A DNA stretch of 15,022 bases, from the NCBI GenBank assembly GCA_913054565.1, contig CAJXHW010000013.1, positions 1 through 15,022 of the forward strand, given 5' to 3'. The first letter of the stretch is position 1. Every line of letters starts with the position of its first letter. The notes beneath the pieces were generated by a model, which saw only the letters and a program-made list of their open reading frames with translations, was not told where the DNA came from and searched no databases. Shown piece by piece: positions 7,700 through 13,084 of the stretch. A program made the translations under genes and the position numbers. This DNA is from an uncultured Kordia sp. GTDB taxonomy: Bacteria > Bacteroidota > Bacteroidia > Flavobacteriales > Flavobacteriaceae.

Positions 7700-7707
7700 T
7701 ATCTTTG
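7700..7707 (+). promoter_or_regulatory. TAnnTTTG promoter element (-7) of the integrase gene
   Basis: TATCTTTG matches the Bacteroidota -7 consensus 22 bp upstream of the integrase ATG. It leaves an A-rich leader of only about 15 nt. The -33 region coincides with the tandem TGTGGGGAAAA motifs. Confidence 0.65.
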
Positions 7708-7729
7708 AATTGTTCAAAAAGTTCTAAAA

Positions 7730-9067
7730 ATGGCAACGATAAAACCAATCCTAAAATCACAAGGAAAAACCTCAACAATTTACGTTAGGTTAAGAAGTGG
7801 TAGAAAACACGATTATACTGTAAAAACCAATTTTACAATCAGTTCTAATAACTGGAACAATAACACCTGCAGACCGAAAGAATCAAATGCAGAATTAAAA
7901 GTGCTTAAAAATGACTTAGACGGTCTTTGTTATGCAATTCAGCAAAACCTTAACAACATCACAAAAGACGGCTTAGAACCTAATAGGGTTTGGCTAGAGA
8001 ATGTATTTAACAACTACATTAAAAAAGAAAGAAACGATCAAAATGCTGAGGTTAGTTACTGGATACAGTTTATAGTAGACAACCATTATTTATACAAAAA
8101 TAGCATCGGGGAAAAAGGACTATCTGAAAACAGAGTAAAAAACTATAAAACACTAAAGACGGTTTTTGACTTATACCAAGGAAAGCAATGTTTCAAAGTT
8201 ATTGAAGTGGATCAGTTATTTTATGATACATTTTTTTATTGGCTGACCAAAAAACAACATTATAGTCACAATTCAGCAAAAAAACTATCTGACGACCTTG
8301 TTGCCGTAGCAATGCACACAAGAACGCATAAAATACCAGTATCTAACGAATTAAGAAATATTGTTAGAATCAATAGCAGAAAAACGCCTACGATAGTTTT
8401 AGAGGAACAAGAAATAGAAAGCATCAAAGAGTTAGAACTTAGTACCCCATATCTTCAAAACGCTCGTAAATGGCTCTTATTAGGCTTACAAATGGCGCAA
8501 AGGATTAGCGACTTACTTCCTCTTAATGAGAATAACATACATTATGTGAATGACTTAGACGGTATATTAACTAAATGCTTAGTATTCACACAAAAGAAGT
8601 CACAAGGCACTAAAGAAATGATTATACCTATTGACTCAGAAATTGAAACAATTATAAAAGACGGTTTTCCTCACAAAATATCAACTCAAAGATTTAACGA
8701 ATACATAAAAGAACTTTGCCAATTAGCAGAAATAAATACTTTGACTACTGGTGCAATTTCAAAAGTTATTAAAGTAAACGGTGTAAAGAAAAAACGAAAA
8801 ATTGAGGGCGTTTACCCTAAATGGAAACTCATTACATCGCACACAATGAGAAAGACGGCTACAACACATTTATATCAGGTTTTCGGCTCAAGAGTAAAAC
8901 ATATTACTGGACACTCTAAAGAGGAAACTGTAAATATTTATGTAGATGAGAGTAAAAGCAGAAAACTCTCACAAGTCAAACAAATGCGCAAAGAGTACCA
9001 AGACTTAAAAAAACCAGTAGTAAGAGAACCTAAATTAGAAGTAGTTAAAAGAGTGTCAAATAAATAA
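7730..9067 (+). CDS. int: Tyrosine recombinase / integrase
   Basis: A 445-residue integrase of the kind found in Bacteroidota mobile elements. It catalyses site-specific strand exchange between the element and the tRNA-Leu target. An N-terminal arm-binding domain (~1-80, rich in beta strands: STIYVRLRSGRKHDYTVKTNF) is followed by a SAM-like core-binding domain (~105-210) and the catalytic domain (~220-415). Catalytic residues are visible: Arg258 in QMAQRISDL; a Lys in the beta-hairpin near 289-296 (FTQKKSQGTKE); His371 and Arg374 in SHTMRKTATTH; His395 in ITGHS; and the nucleophile Tyr404 in VNIYVDES. The frame is intact, so the element may still be mobile. The gene starts 174 bp from attL and is followed after 15 bp by the 118-aa gene, probably in the same transcript. 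Confidence 0.95.
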   Translation: MATIKPILKSQGKTSTIYVRLRSGRKHDYTVKTNFTISSNNWNNNTCRPKESNAELKVLKNDLDGLCYAIQQNLNNITKDGLEPNRVWLENVFNNYIKKERNDQNAEVSYWIQFIVDNHYLYKNSIGEKGLSENRVKNYKTLKTVFDLYQGKQCFKVIEVDQLFYDTFFYWLTKKQHYSHNSAKKLSDDLVAVAMHTRTHKIPVSNELRNIVRINSRKTPTIVLEEQEIESIKELELSTPYLQNARKWLLLGLQMAQRISDLLPLNENNIHYVNDLDGILTKCLVFTQKKSQGTKEMIIPIDSEIETIIKDGFPHKISTQRFNEYIKELCQLAEINTLTTGAISKVIKVNGVKKKRKIEGVYPKWKLITSHTMRKTATTHLYQVFGSRVKHITGHSKEETVNIYVDESKSRKLSQVKQMRKEYQDLKKPVVREPKLEVVKRVSNK

Positions 9068-9082
9068 AAAGTAGAGATAATT

Positions 9083-9439
9083 ATGCAACAAAAAGGATCT
9101 ATAGACATAGAATTAACTCAAGAATTACAAGAGAAAATAGAGCACTGTAAAGCATCAGATACGTTTTATGGTGTAATAAATATTAATACAAAAGATGAGT
9201 TAGACCAAACAAAAGTATTTGTTTCTGAAATTGGGTTTAAGACTGTATTAGAAAGACACTATCTTGTTAAAAAGCCAATATGTTTAAGTATAGGTAAAAG
9301 CATCAGCATAGGAAGTATTAAGGCAATAGATGAGGTAAATAATTGTTTTGTATTTCAATACGCAAACGAGAATAGACAACCCGAAATATTGTCTTTAAAT
9401 TCAATTAAAAAGGTTTTTGAAGTACATAAAGTACTTTAG
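9083..9439 (+). CDS. Hypothetical protein, 118 aa (element gene)
   Basis: No family is recognised. The product is soluble, without signal peptide or membrane segment. Residues ~5-22 look helical (IDIELTQELQEKIEHCKA). The rest alternates short beta strands (TFYGVININTK, TKVFVSEIGF, PICLSIGKSISIGSIKAIDE, CFVFQYA), suggesting a small beta-rich fold. The start is 15 bp after the integrase stop, and the 212-aa gene starts 34 bp after this stop, so the three probably form one operon. Codon use and AT content match the rest of the element. A role in regulating integration, or as accessory cargo, is possible but not shown. Confidence 0.65.
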   Translation: MQQKGSIDIELTQELQEKIEHCKASDTFYGVININTKDELDQTKVFVSEIGFKTVLERHYLVKKPICLSIGKSISIGSIKAIDEVNNCFVFQYANENRQPEILSLNSIKKVFEVHKVL

Positions 9440-9450
9440 TTATATCTGAA

Positions 9451-9501
9451 ATGGCAACGCAAAAAAAGTTTAAATGTTTGAAAGAAATGAAATATCAATA
9501 A
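9451..9501 (+). CDS. Possible 16-residue leader peptide before the 212-aa gene
   Basis: An ATG in the context ATGGCAACGCAAA opens a 16-codon frame (MATQKKFKCLKEMKYQ) that ends at 9501, overlapping the start of the 212-aa gene (9474) in another frame. The start context is identical over 13 bases to that of the 130-aa gene at 10645. It could be a coupled leader peptide or the remnant of a gene start. It is too short to be sure that it is translated. Confidence 0.25.
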   Translation: MATQKKFKCLKEMKYQ

Positions 9502-10112
9502 ATGAGGTTAAAGAAGAAATTCTTTTTTATGGAGAACATAGTCTTATTAAACGCAGAATATCGCATTGTTTTAAAACTTATGGAATTAGTGATTATGATT
9601 TAATCAAAATATCAAGAGTAGTAATTTATTTATACGAAATAACTAATAAAGATATAGCCCCAATTTTGGTAAAAGAGTTAAACAGAAATAACGGGTTATT
9701 TATCTGTTCTGAAATTTACAATACAATAAATGCATTATTTTTTGATACTGATAAATACAAGTGGAAAGTTCGATACACTTTAAATGTTTTAAACGAGAAT
9801 CATATTAACATAGAAAGTTTTAATATTTTATTTGAATACATAATTAGATACTACTACACCTATAAAAACAAAGGCAAAATTTCAAGTTTTAACTTCTTAA
9901 AAAAACTAAAAGAAAAAGAAGAAAATAAACTTATCATAAAAGAACTTAACAAAATTGAATACTTACAATGTATAGAAGAACTTAGGAGTTGGAAAAACAA
10001 ATACTTAAATATCAGCGAAGAGGAATTTATAAGTTTTATCCATCAAAACACTAACTTACCTTACGCAAGAAGTACTTTAAGAAGACTTTATTTTGATGAA
10101 ACAATAAAATAA
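9474..10112 (+). CDS. Hypothetical protein, 212 aa, mostly helical (element gene)
   Basis: No family is recognised. The product is rich in Lys, Glu, Ile and Asn and looks almost entirely alpha-helical. It has no signal peptide and no convincing membrane segment. Residues ~135-170 (KGKISSFNFLKKLKEKEE onward) could form a charged helix or short coiled coil. The C-terminus is basic (YARSTLRRLYFDETIK). It is the last gene before a 240-bp regulatory gap and is probably co-transcribed with the integrase and 118-aa genes. Its position between the integration and replication modules is where small elements often carry cargo such as defence, toxin or superinfection-exclusion genes, but nothing in the sequence proves this. 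Confidence 0.65.
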   Translation: MFERNEISINEVKEEILFYGEHSLIKRRISHCFKTYGISDYDLIKISRVVIYLYEITNKDIAPILVKELNRNNGLFICSEIYNTINALFFDTDKYKWKVRYTLNVLNENHINIESFNILFEYIIRYYYTYKNKGKISSFNFLKKLKEKEENKLIIKELNKIEYLQCIEELRSWKNKYLNISEEEFISFIHQNTNLPYARSTLRRLYFDETIK

Positions 10113-10162
10113 CTGTTTAAAAGAAGTTTTGGTTAGATATGTATCATTATACGCAAAAGTGA

Positions 10163-10182
10163 ACGTCTTTTTACGTCTTTTT
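10163..10182 (+). repeat. Tandem ACGTCTTTTT repeat, possible operator
   Basis: Two perfect adjacent copies of ACGTCTTTTT lie 40-60 bp upstream of the likely promoter of the HTH gene. One-turn spacing of direct repeats is typical of excisionase or regulator binding sites. They lie in the 240-bp gap between the two gene groups of the element (10113-10352). Confidence 0.4.
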
Positions 10183-10222
10183 GTGTACATTTTTAGTTAC
10201 TTACAACTTAAACTAACCCCTC

Positions 10223-10230
10223 TATATTTG
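10223..10230 (+). promoter_or_regulatory. TAnnTTTG promoter element of the HTH-130-aa gene pair
   Basis: TATATTTG matches the -7 consensus, 132 bp upstream of the preferred HTH start at 10362. The long leader contains the small hairpin AAGGC-AAAA-GCCTT (10243-10256) and a distant inverted repeat, CTTACCGA (10253-10260) with TCGGTAAG (10319-10326). Confidence 0.45.
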
Positions 10231-10331
10231 TTGCAACAAAAAAAGGCAAAAGCCTTACCGAAGTAAAATCTAATGCCCTTGTAATTGAGAACTTCAAAGG
10301 TACAAAAAAAGATAACATCGGTAAGATTTAG
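10230..10331 (+). pseudogene. Start-less 33-codon frame, possible decayed small gene
   Basis: An open frame reads VATKKGKSLTEVKSNALVIE and 13 further residues to a TAG at 10329-10331. It has no in-frame ATG, GTG or TTG; the codon at the expected start is GTT, followed by GCA ACA as in the ATG-GCA-ACG starts of neighbouring genes. The protein-like composition suggests the remains of a short gene. Its start also overlaps the predicted promoter, so it may equally be chance. Confidence 0.25.
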
Positions 10332-10361
10332 CCAATTTCTATAATCTAACACATGTTATTT

Positions 10362-10640
10362 ATGCAACAAGTACAATTAATTGGTATTACACCAGAGCAA
10401 TTAAAAAACGTCATTATTGAGGGCGTACAAACTGAATTAAACAACTTCAAAGAACACTTTGAGCCTAAGAACCCTACGGAATTTATTACTCGAAAGGAAA
10501 CGGCTAAACTACTAAGTATCAACCTCAGCACCCTACACCATTGGACTAAGGCAAAAAAGTTAAAGGCTTACGGCAAAGGTAAGCGCGTGTATTACAAACG
10601 CTCAGAGGTAGAAAATTCAATAATCTGTATAAACGAGTAA
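10362..10640 (+). CDS. HTH DNA-binding protein, excisionase-like (MerR/HTH_17 type)
   Basis: The product of about 92 residues has an N-terminal helix (TPEQLKNVIIEGVQTELNNF) and a C-terminal winged helix-turn-helix: FITRKETAKLLSINLSTLHHW, then TKAKKLKAYGKGKRVYYKRSEVENSI. This is the DNA-binding domain shared by phage and transposon excisionases and by many small regulators of Bacteroidota mobile elements. It could direct excision together with the integrase, or control the replication genes. I use the ATG at 10362, where related proteins usually begin (MQQVQLIGITPEQL); an ATG at 10353 would add three residues. The 130-aa gene starts 4 bp after its stop, so the two are translationally coupled. 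The tandem repeats at 10163-10182 and 7639-7658 are candidate targets. Confidence 0.85.
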   Translation: MQQVQLIGITPEQLKNVIIEGVQTELNNFKEHFEPKNPTEFITRKETAKLLSINLSTLHHWTKAKKLKAYGKGKRVYYKRSEVENSIICINE

Positions 10641-10644
10641 GGAT

Positions 10645-11037
10645 ATGGCAACGCAAAGCAATACGCCTATCGTACACGTTTATAAGGAAATAAACAAAGG
10701 CAAGTACAGAAGTGTAAAACACTACGAATTAGTTGAGGTTGAGAACGGAACAAACCAATTAACTGATAAATTAAACATCAGTAAAGACCGAAGATGTGCA
10801 AAGTCAGACCCTACCTATTGGCTACAAATACGCGAGGGTAACAAGTGGGTAACACCTCGTTTAACTGGCTTATTTAAAACTGATTATAGTAATATATTCA
10901 AAGGCGATGTATCTAAAAAAACTCATTTGTTAATAATGGAGTTTTGCAACGATATGGATGTATTTAAAGTCTACTACTACAAAGAGTTCTATACTTCACA
11001 CATAGACACCTTAGCACCTATTTTAAAAAGAGTTTAA
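10645..11037 (+). CDS. Hypothetical protein, 130 aa, linked to rep
   Basis: No named family is recognised. The product is soluble and mixed alpha/beta, with the distinctive stretch DPTYWLQIREGNKWVTPRLT, then GLFKTDYSNIFKGD, and a Tyr-rich end (VFKVYYYKEFYTSH). It follows the HTH gene by 4 bp and precedes the replication protein gene by 45 bp, with a terminator-like hairpin between. From memory, similar small proteins accompany HTH and gene II-like replication genes in other Bacteroidota elements, which suggests a replication accessory or single-stranded DNA-binding role; this is inference only. Its start context, ATGGCAACGCAAA, is repeated elsewhere in the element. Confidence 0.7.
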   Translation: MATQSNTPIVHVYKEINKGKYRSVKHYELVEVENGTNQLTDKLNISKDRRCAKSDPTYWLQIREGNKWVTPRLTGLFKTDYSNIFKGDVSKKTHLLIMEFCNDMDVFKVYYYKEFYTSHIDTLAPILKRV

Positions 11038-11043
11038 AACAAC

Positions 11044-11070
11044 AAAAGAGGGTGTTCAAAGCCCTCTTTT
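11044..11070 (+). terminator. Hairpin terminator or attenuator in front of rep
   Basis: A perfect 9-bp stem, AAAAGAGGG (11044-11052) with CCCTCTTTT (11062-11070), closes on a 9-nt loop. It lies 7 bp after the 130-aa gene and only 12 bp before the ATG of the replication protein. It may end the upstream transcript or restrict read-through into rep; no separate TAnnTTTG promoter for rep is visible between the hairpin and the start. Confidence 0.75.
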
Positions 11071-11082
11071 ATATTGTTCAAA

Positions 11083-12393
11083 ATGTTGGTTTTGCAATTT
11101 GGCAACGCAAAGACCGTACACAAATATAAGCATTTCAGATTGATTGATTACGTTAAAATATTACTTTCAGATATAGATATTACTCGTTTGTTGCTATTAC
11201 CTTGTTTAGAATTTAAAACAACTGTTTCAAAACAAACTGGCGTACTAGGAACTAAACAAACAGCAGAATATCATCATTGTAAAATAAAACTTTACGATAG
11301 TGGTTTGTTGTTATTTACTGGTAGCATACACAAACTATACAATTCACTACATAACATACAAGCACCAAACAATAAAAACGGATATAACGGCAACCAATTT
11401 ACACTAACTAACATCATTGAAGTAAGAACACATTTATCAAAGTTATTTGACTGTAAACCTCAACAGATGCAATTTCAAAATATAGAGTTTGGAATTAACA
11501 CAGAACCAAAAATTAACCCCCAGGACTTTATAAAAGGATTATTATACCAAAGAGGTAAGAAATTCGAGTTTAGATATAATGATTATTACGCACAAGTAGT
11601 ACACCGACGATACATATTGAAGATCTATAATAAGTCTAACCAATACGGAATGAAAGAACAAACGTTAAGGATTGAAATAAAAGAACTAAAAGCGATAGAT
11701 TTTTCAGATACTGGAATTAAAACATTTGCCGACATCAACGCCCAAACCTTAGAGAACGCAAAACAATTACTTTTAAAACGCTTTGATGAGGTTGTGTATT
11801 ATGATTTTACTATTAACAAAAAGGGATTAACCAAAAGCCAAAAACAAAGTTTAAATAATTATTCAAATCCTCGATATTGGTTTGAAAACATAACCGTAAA
11901 AAAAAGGTATGAACATAAAAACAAACTAAGGAAATACATATCAGATTACAGTCAAAATTTGCATCAAAAAATTAGAGCAGAAATAATTCAAAAAGGGGGA
12001 ATAATTAACCGACTTTCTGAAACACCTAAAGGGGGAATAATTAACAGTTCAAATATAGAGTTAAATACTCCCTTTAAACCACCTACCAAAAACGAGGAAA
12101 AAACGAGGGTAAAACATTGTCCTATAACTGGGGTTAATCTTAGTAGAGAAAAAGAGGGGGCGAAATACATTAGAACAACTACGTTAAAATATTTAAAAAA
12201 ACACGATGAGGAAAAATATACAGAGGTATGTAGTTTACTTTTAAAAAACACGAACCCATATCATACAAAATATGAAGTTGATATAATTAATCATTTAGCC
12301 AAACAAATACGCAATAGGGTGTATAATGGAAACTCTATAAAAAAAACTGGTTATAACTCTAAGATGTACCACAATCAAACAAGATTGTTCTAA
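11083..12393 (+). CDS. rep: Putative replication initiation protein (phage gene II/X-like)
   Basis: The 436-residue protein resembles gene II/X-type (Phage_CRI-like) initiators of filamentous phages and small rolling-circle replicons. Such proteins nick the origin and stay covalently bound to start rolling-circle synthesis. Recognisable landmarks, recalled from the family, are FTGSIHKLYN (~78-87); NIEFGINTEP (~133-142); the segment RRYILKIYNKSNQYG (~165-179), comparable to the KxYDK motif; and LRIEIKEL (~185-192). A C-terminal module begins CPITGVNLSREKEGAKYI. I cannot confirm a textbook HUH metal motif or name the nicking Tyr. I use the ATG at 11083; an in-frame TTG lies three codons upstream. 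Two KGGIIN units in the linker come from an 18-bp DNA repeat. The iteron-like array lies immediately downstream, which supports a replication role. Confidence 0.6.
   Translation: MLVLQFGNAKTVHKYKHFRLIDYVKILLSDIDITRLLLLPCLEFKTTVSKQTGVLGTKQTAEYHHCKIKLYDSGLLLFTGSIHKLYNSLHNIQAPNNKNGYNGNQFTLTNIIEVRTHLSKLFDCKPQQMQFQNIEFGINTEPKINPQDFIKGLLYQRGKKFEFRYNDYYAQVVHRRYILKIYNKSNQYGMKEQTLRIEIKELKAIDFSDTGIKTFADINAQTLENAKQLLLKRFDEVVYYDFTINKKGLTKSQKQSLNNYSNPRYWFENITVKKRYEHKNKLRKYISDYSQNLHQKIRAEIIQKGGIINRLSETPKGGIINSSNIELNTPFKPPTKNEEKTRVKHCPITGVNLSREKEGAKYIRTTTLKYLKKHDEEKYTEVCSLLLKNTNPYHTKYEVDIINHLAKQIRNRVYNGNSIKKTGYNSKMYHNQTRLF
11992..12045 (+). repeat. 18-bp direct repeat inside rep
   Basis: AAAGGGGGAATAATTAAC occurs exactly at 11992-12009 and 12028-12045, 36 bp apart, so it stays in frame and gives two KGGIIN units. 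G-runs of five are rare in this AT-rich DNA. It falls in the linker between the core and C-terminal module of rep. It may be an origin or nicking site inside the gene, or a simple linker duplication. Confidence 0.6.
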
Positions 12394-12422
12394 TACCTAT
12401 CATCATATTGAATATGTCCCTA

Positions 12423-12724
12423 TCTGTTCGCGCATATATGAGGACAGAAATACGACCGCTCAAATTTGGGCAGTGAGATTTTTAAAGGTTTTTCCGAAGT
12501 CAATACACGCGTATAGTAATATTATACTTAAACTTCGTCCCCCTCTGTTCGCGCATTGTATAAAATCAAAACAATACGCGCGCGTGAGCGTATAGAATTA
12601 ATATTATACATAGACTTCTTGGCTATCTGTTCGCGCATATAGTAATTTTATATACAGACTTCGTTCCTATCTGTTCGCGCGTATAGGTATAGTATATTGC
12701 AACTTCTTGGGTATCTGTTCGCGC
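12423..12724 (+). repeat. Iteron-like array of TCTGTTCGCGC units
   Basis: TCTGTTCGCGC occurs exactly at 12423, 12544, 12626, 12670 and 12714 (starts), always on the same strand. The last three copies are 44 bp apart. Each is usually preceded by an ACTTC-plus-pyrimidine-rich segment (for example CTTCTTGGGTA) and often followed by RTATAG and an AT-rich stretch. Two degenerate units start near 12500 (exactly 44 bp before the second copy) and 12579. The array fills the non-coding DNA between rep and the right arm sites (12394-12798), which holds no gene. Iterons of a replication origin are the simplest reading; binding sites for another element protein are possible. Confidence 0.75.
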
Positions 12725-12762
12725 GTTACTTAAACACAAAAAAACTTTATTACTATTGCAAA

Positions 12763-12784
12763 TGTGGGGAATATGTGGGGAAAA
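12763..12784 (+). repeat. Tandem TGTGGGGAATA/TGTGGGGAAAA pair, candidate integrase arm site (right)
   Basis: Two adjacent 11-bp copies differ by one base from each other and match the perfect pair at 7671-7692 in sequence and orientation. They lie 57 bp inside the right core. Together with the left pair they would flank the joined attachment site in the excised circle. Confidence 0.6.
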
Positions 12785-12792
12785 ACACAAAT

Positions 12793-12836
12793 AAAAAAAC
12801 CTCTAACTTGCTGTTTTACAGTTTATTAGAGGTCTT
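12793..12836 (-). terminator. Terminator of tRNA-Leu supplied by the element
   Basis: ACCTCTAA (12799-12806) pairs with TTAGAGGT (12826-12833), with an inner CTGT/ACAG stem. On the minus strand the hairpin is followed by a run of seven T. It begins about 10 nt after the tRNA 3' end and lies inside the element, so the tRNA now uses the element's terminator. Confidence 0.7.
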
Positions 12837-12841
12837 ATATA

Positions 12842-12858
12842 GTACTCAAGGTGGGAAT
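12842..12858 (+). repeat. Right attachment core (attR)
   Basis: 17-bp copy of the left core. It covers one base beyond the tRNA, the discriminator base, the acceptor 3' strand and most of the T-stem 3' strand of tRNA-Leu, so recombination here leaves the tRNA sequence unchanged. Confidence 0.88.
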
Positions 12859-12924
12859 CGAACCCACACGACCGAAGTCACTGGATTTTGAATCCAGCGC
12901 GTCTACCAATTCCGCCACTTGAGC
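12843..12924 (-). tRNA. tRNA-Leu (anticodon CAA)
   Basis: The 82-nt minus-strand sequence folds as a class II tRNA. The acceptor GCTCAAG pairs with CTTGAGT (one G-U), the discriminator base is A, the anticodon arm is CTGGA-TTCAAAA-TCCAG with CAA at 12888-12890, the long variable arm is GAC-TTCG-GTC, and the T-arm is GTGGG-TTCGATT-CCCAC. CCA is not encoded. It reads UUG leucine codons. The 3' end is the integration site of the element. Confidence 0.96.
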
Positions 12925-12941
12925 ATCGTTTTGTACGACTG

Positions 12942-12949
12942 CAAAAATA
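12942..12949 (-). promoter_or_regulatory. TAnnTTTG promoter element of tRNA-Leu
   Basis: The minus strand reads TATTTTTG, 17 bp upstream of the tRNA 5' end, an appropriate place for the -7 box of this transcript. Confidence 0.6.
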
Positions 12950-12998
12950 TAAAAATAATTCTTTTCCTACTAAATAAATCACAAAACTTGAAACAATA

Positions 12999-13030
12999 AA
13001 AAAAGAAGGCAATTTAATCACTTCTTTTTT
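12999..13030. terminator. A/T-rich hairpin between tRNA-Leu and prs
   Basis: AAAAAAGAAG (12999-13008) can pair with CTTCTTTTTT (13021-13030) around a 12-nt loop. It could terminate stray plus-strand transcription coming out of the element before prs, but it overlaps the upstream part of the prs promoter, so it is a weak call. Confidence 0.35.
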
Positions 13031-13043
13031 ATGCATTAATTCT

Positions 13044-13051
13044 TATTTTTG
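13044..13051 (+). promoter_or_regulatory. TAnnTTTG promoter element (-7) of prs
   Basis: TATTTTTG matches the consensus 33 bp upstream of the prs ATG. A longer in-frame TTG start at 13049 would overlap this box, which argues for the ATG at 13085. Confidence 0.6.
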
Positions 13052-13084
13052 CCGCATCAAACAACACTACTAAAACAATTTATA

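Larger units (their letters stand above)
7540..12858 (+). mobile_element. Integrative element in tRNA-Leu(CAA), 5.3 kb
   Basis: The element is bounded by a perfect 17-bp direct repeat, GTACTCAAGGTGGGAAT, at 7540-7556 and 12842-12858. The right copy is the 3' end of the tRNA-Leu gene, a classic target of tyrosine integrases. Inside are an integrase, an excisionase-like HTH protein, a gene II/X-like replication protein, three unrecognised proteins, an iteron-like array and paired arm-type sites near both ends. All genes read rightwards. There are no relaxase/type IV secretion, capsid or transposase genes. The boundaries are seen directly. The class (integrative replicon, or satellite of a single-stranded DNA phage or plasmid) is inference. 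Confidence 0.9.

Noticed and set aside
10346..10531. 61-codon minus-strand frame
   Set aside because: Antisense shadow of the HTH gene, whose domain is clear on the plus strand.
12423..12724. CRISPR-like array
   Set aside because: The exact repeat is only 11 bp, spacing is irregular, the intervening sequences share motifs with each other, and no cas genes are present.
7557..12841. Complete prophage or conjugative element
   Set aside because: No capsid, portal, terminase, lysis, relaxase or type IV secretion genes are found among the six element genes.
12394..12841. Retron or other reverse-transcribed RNA locus in the repeat region
   Set aside because: No reverse transcriptase is encoded in the element, and the repeats lack a conserved long stem structure.
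12697..12891. 64-codon plus-strand frame over the right end of the element
   Set aside because: It runs through the repeat array, arm sites, terminator and antisense to the tRNA; no coding character.
13049..13084. Longer N-terminus for prs from a TTG
   Set aside because: It overlaps the promoter -7 box; homologues begin at the later ATG.
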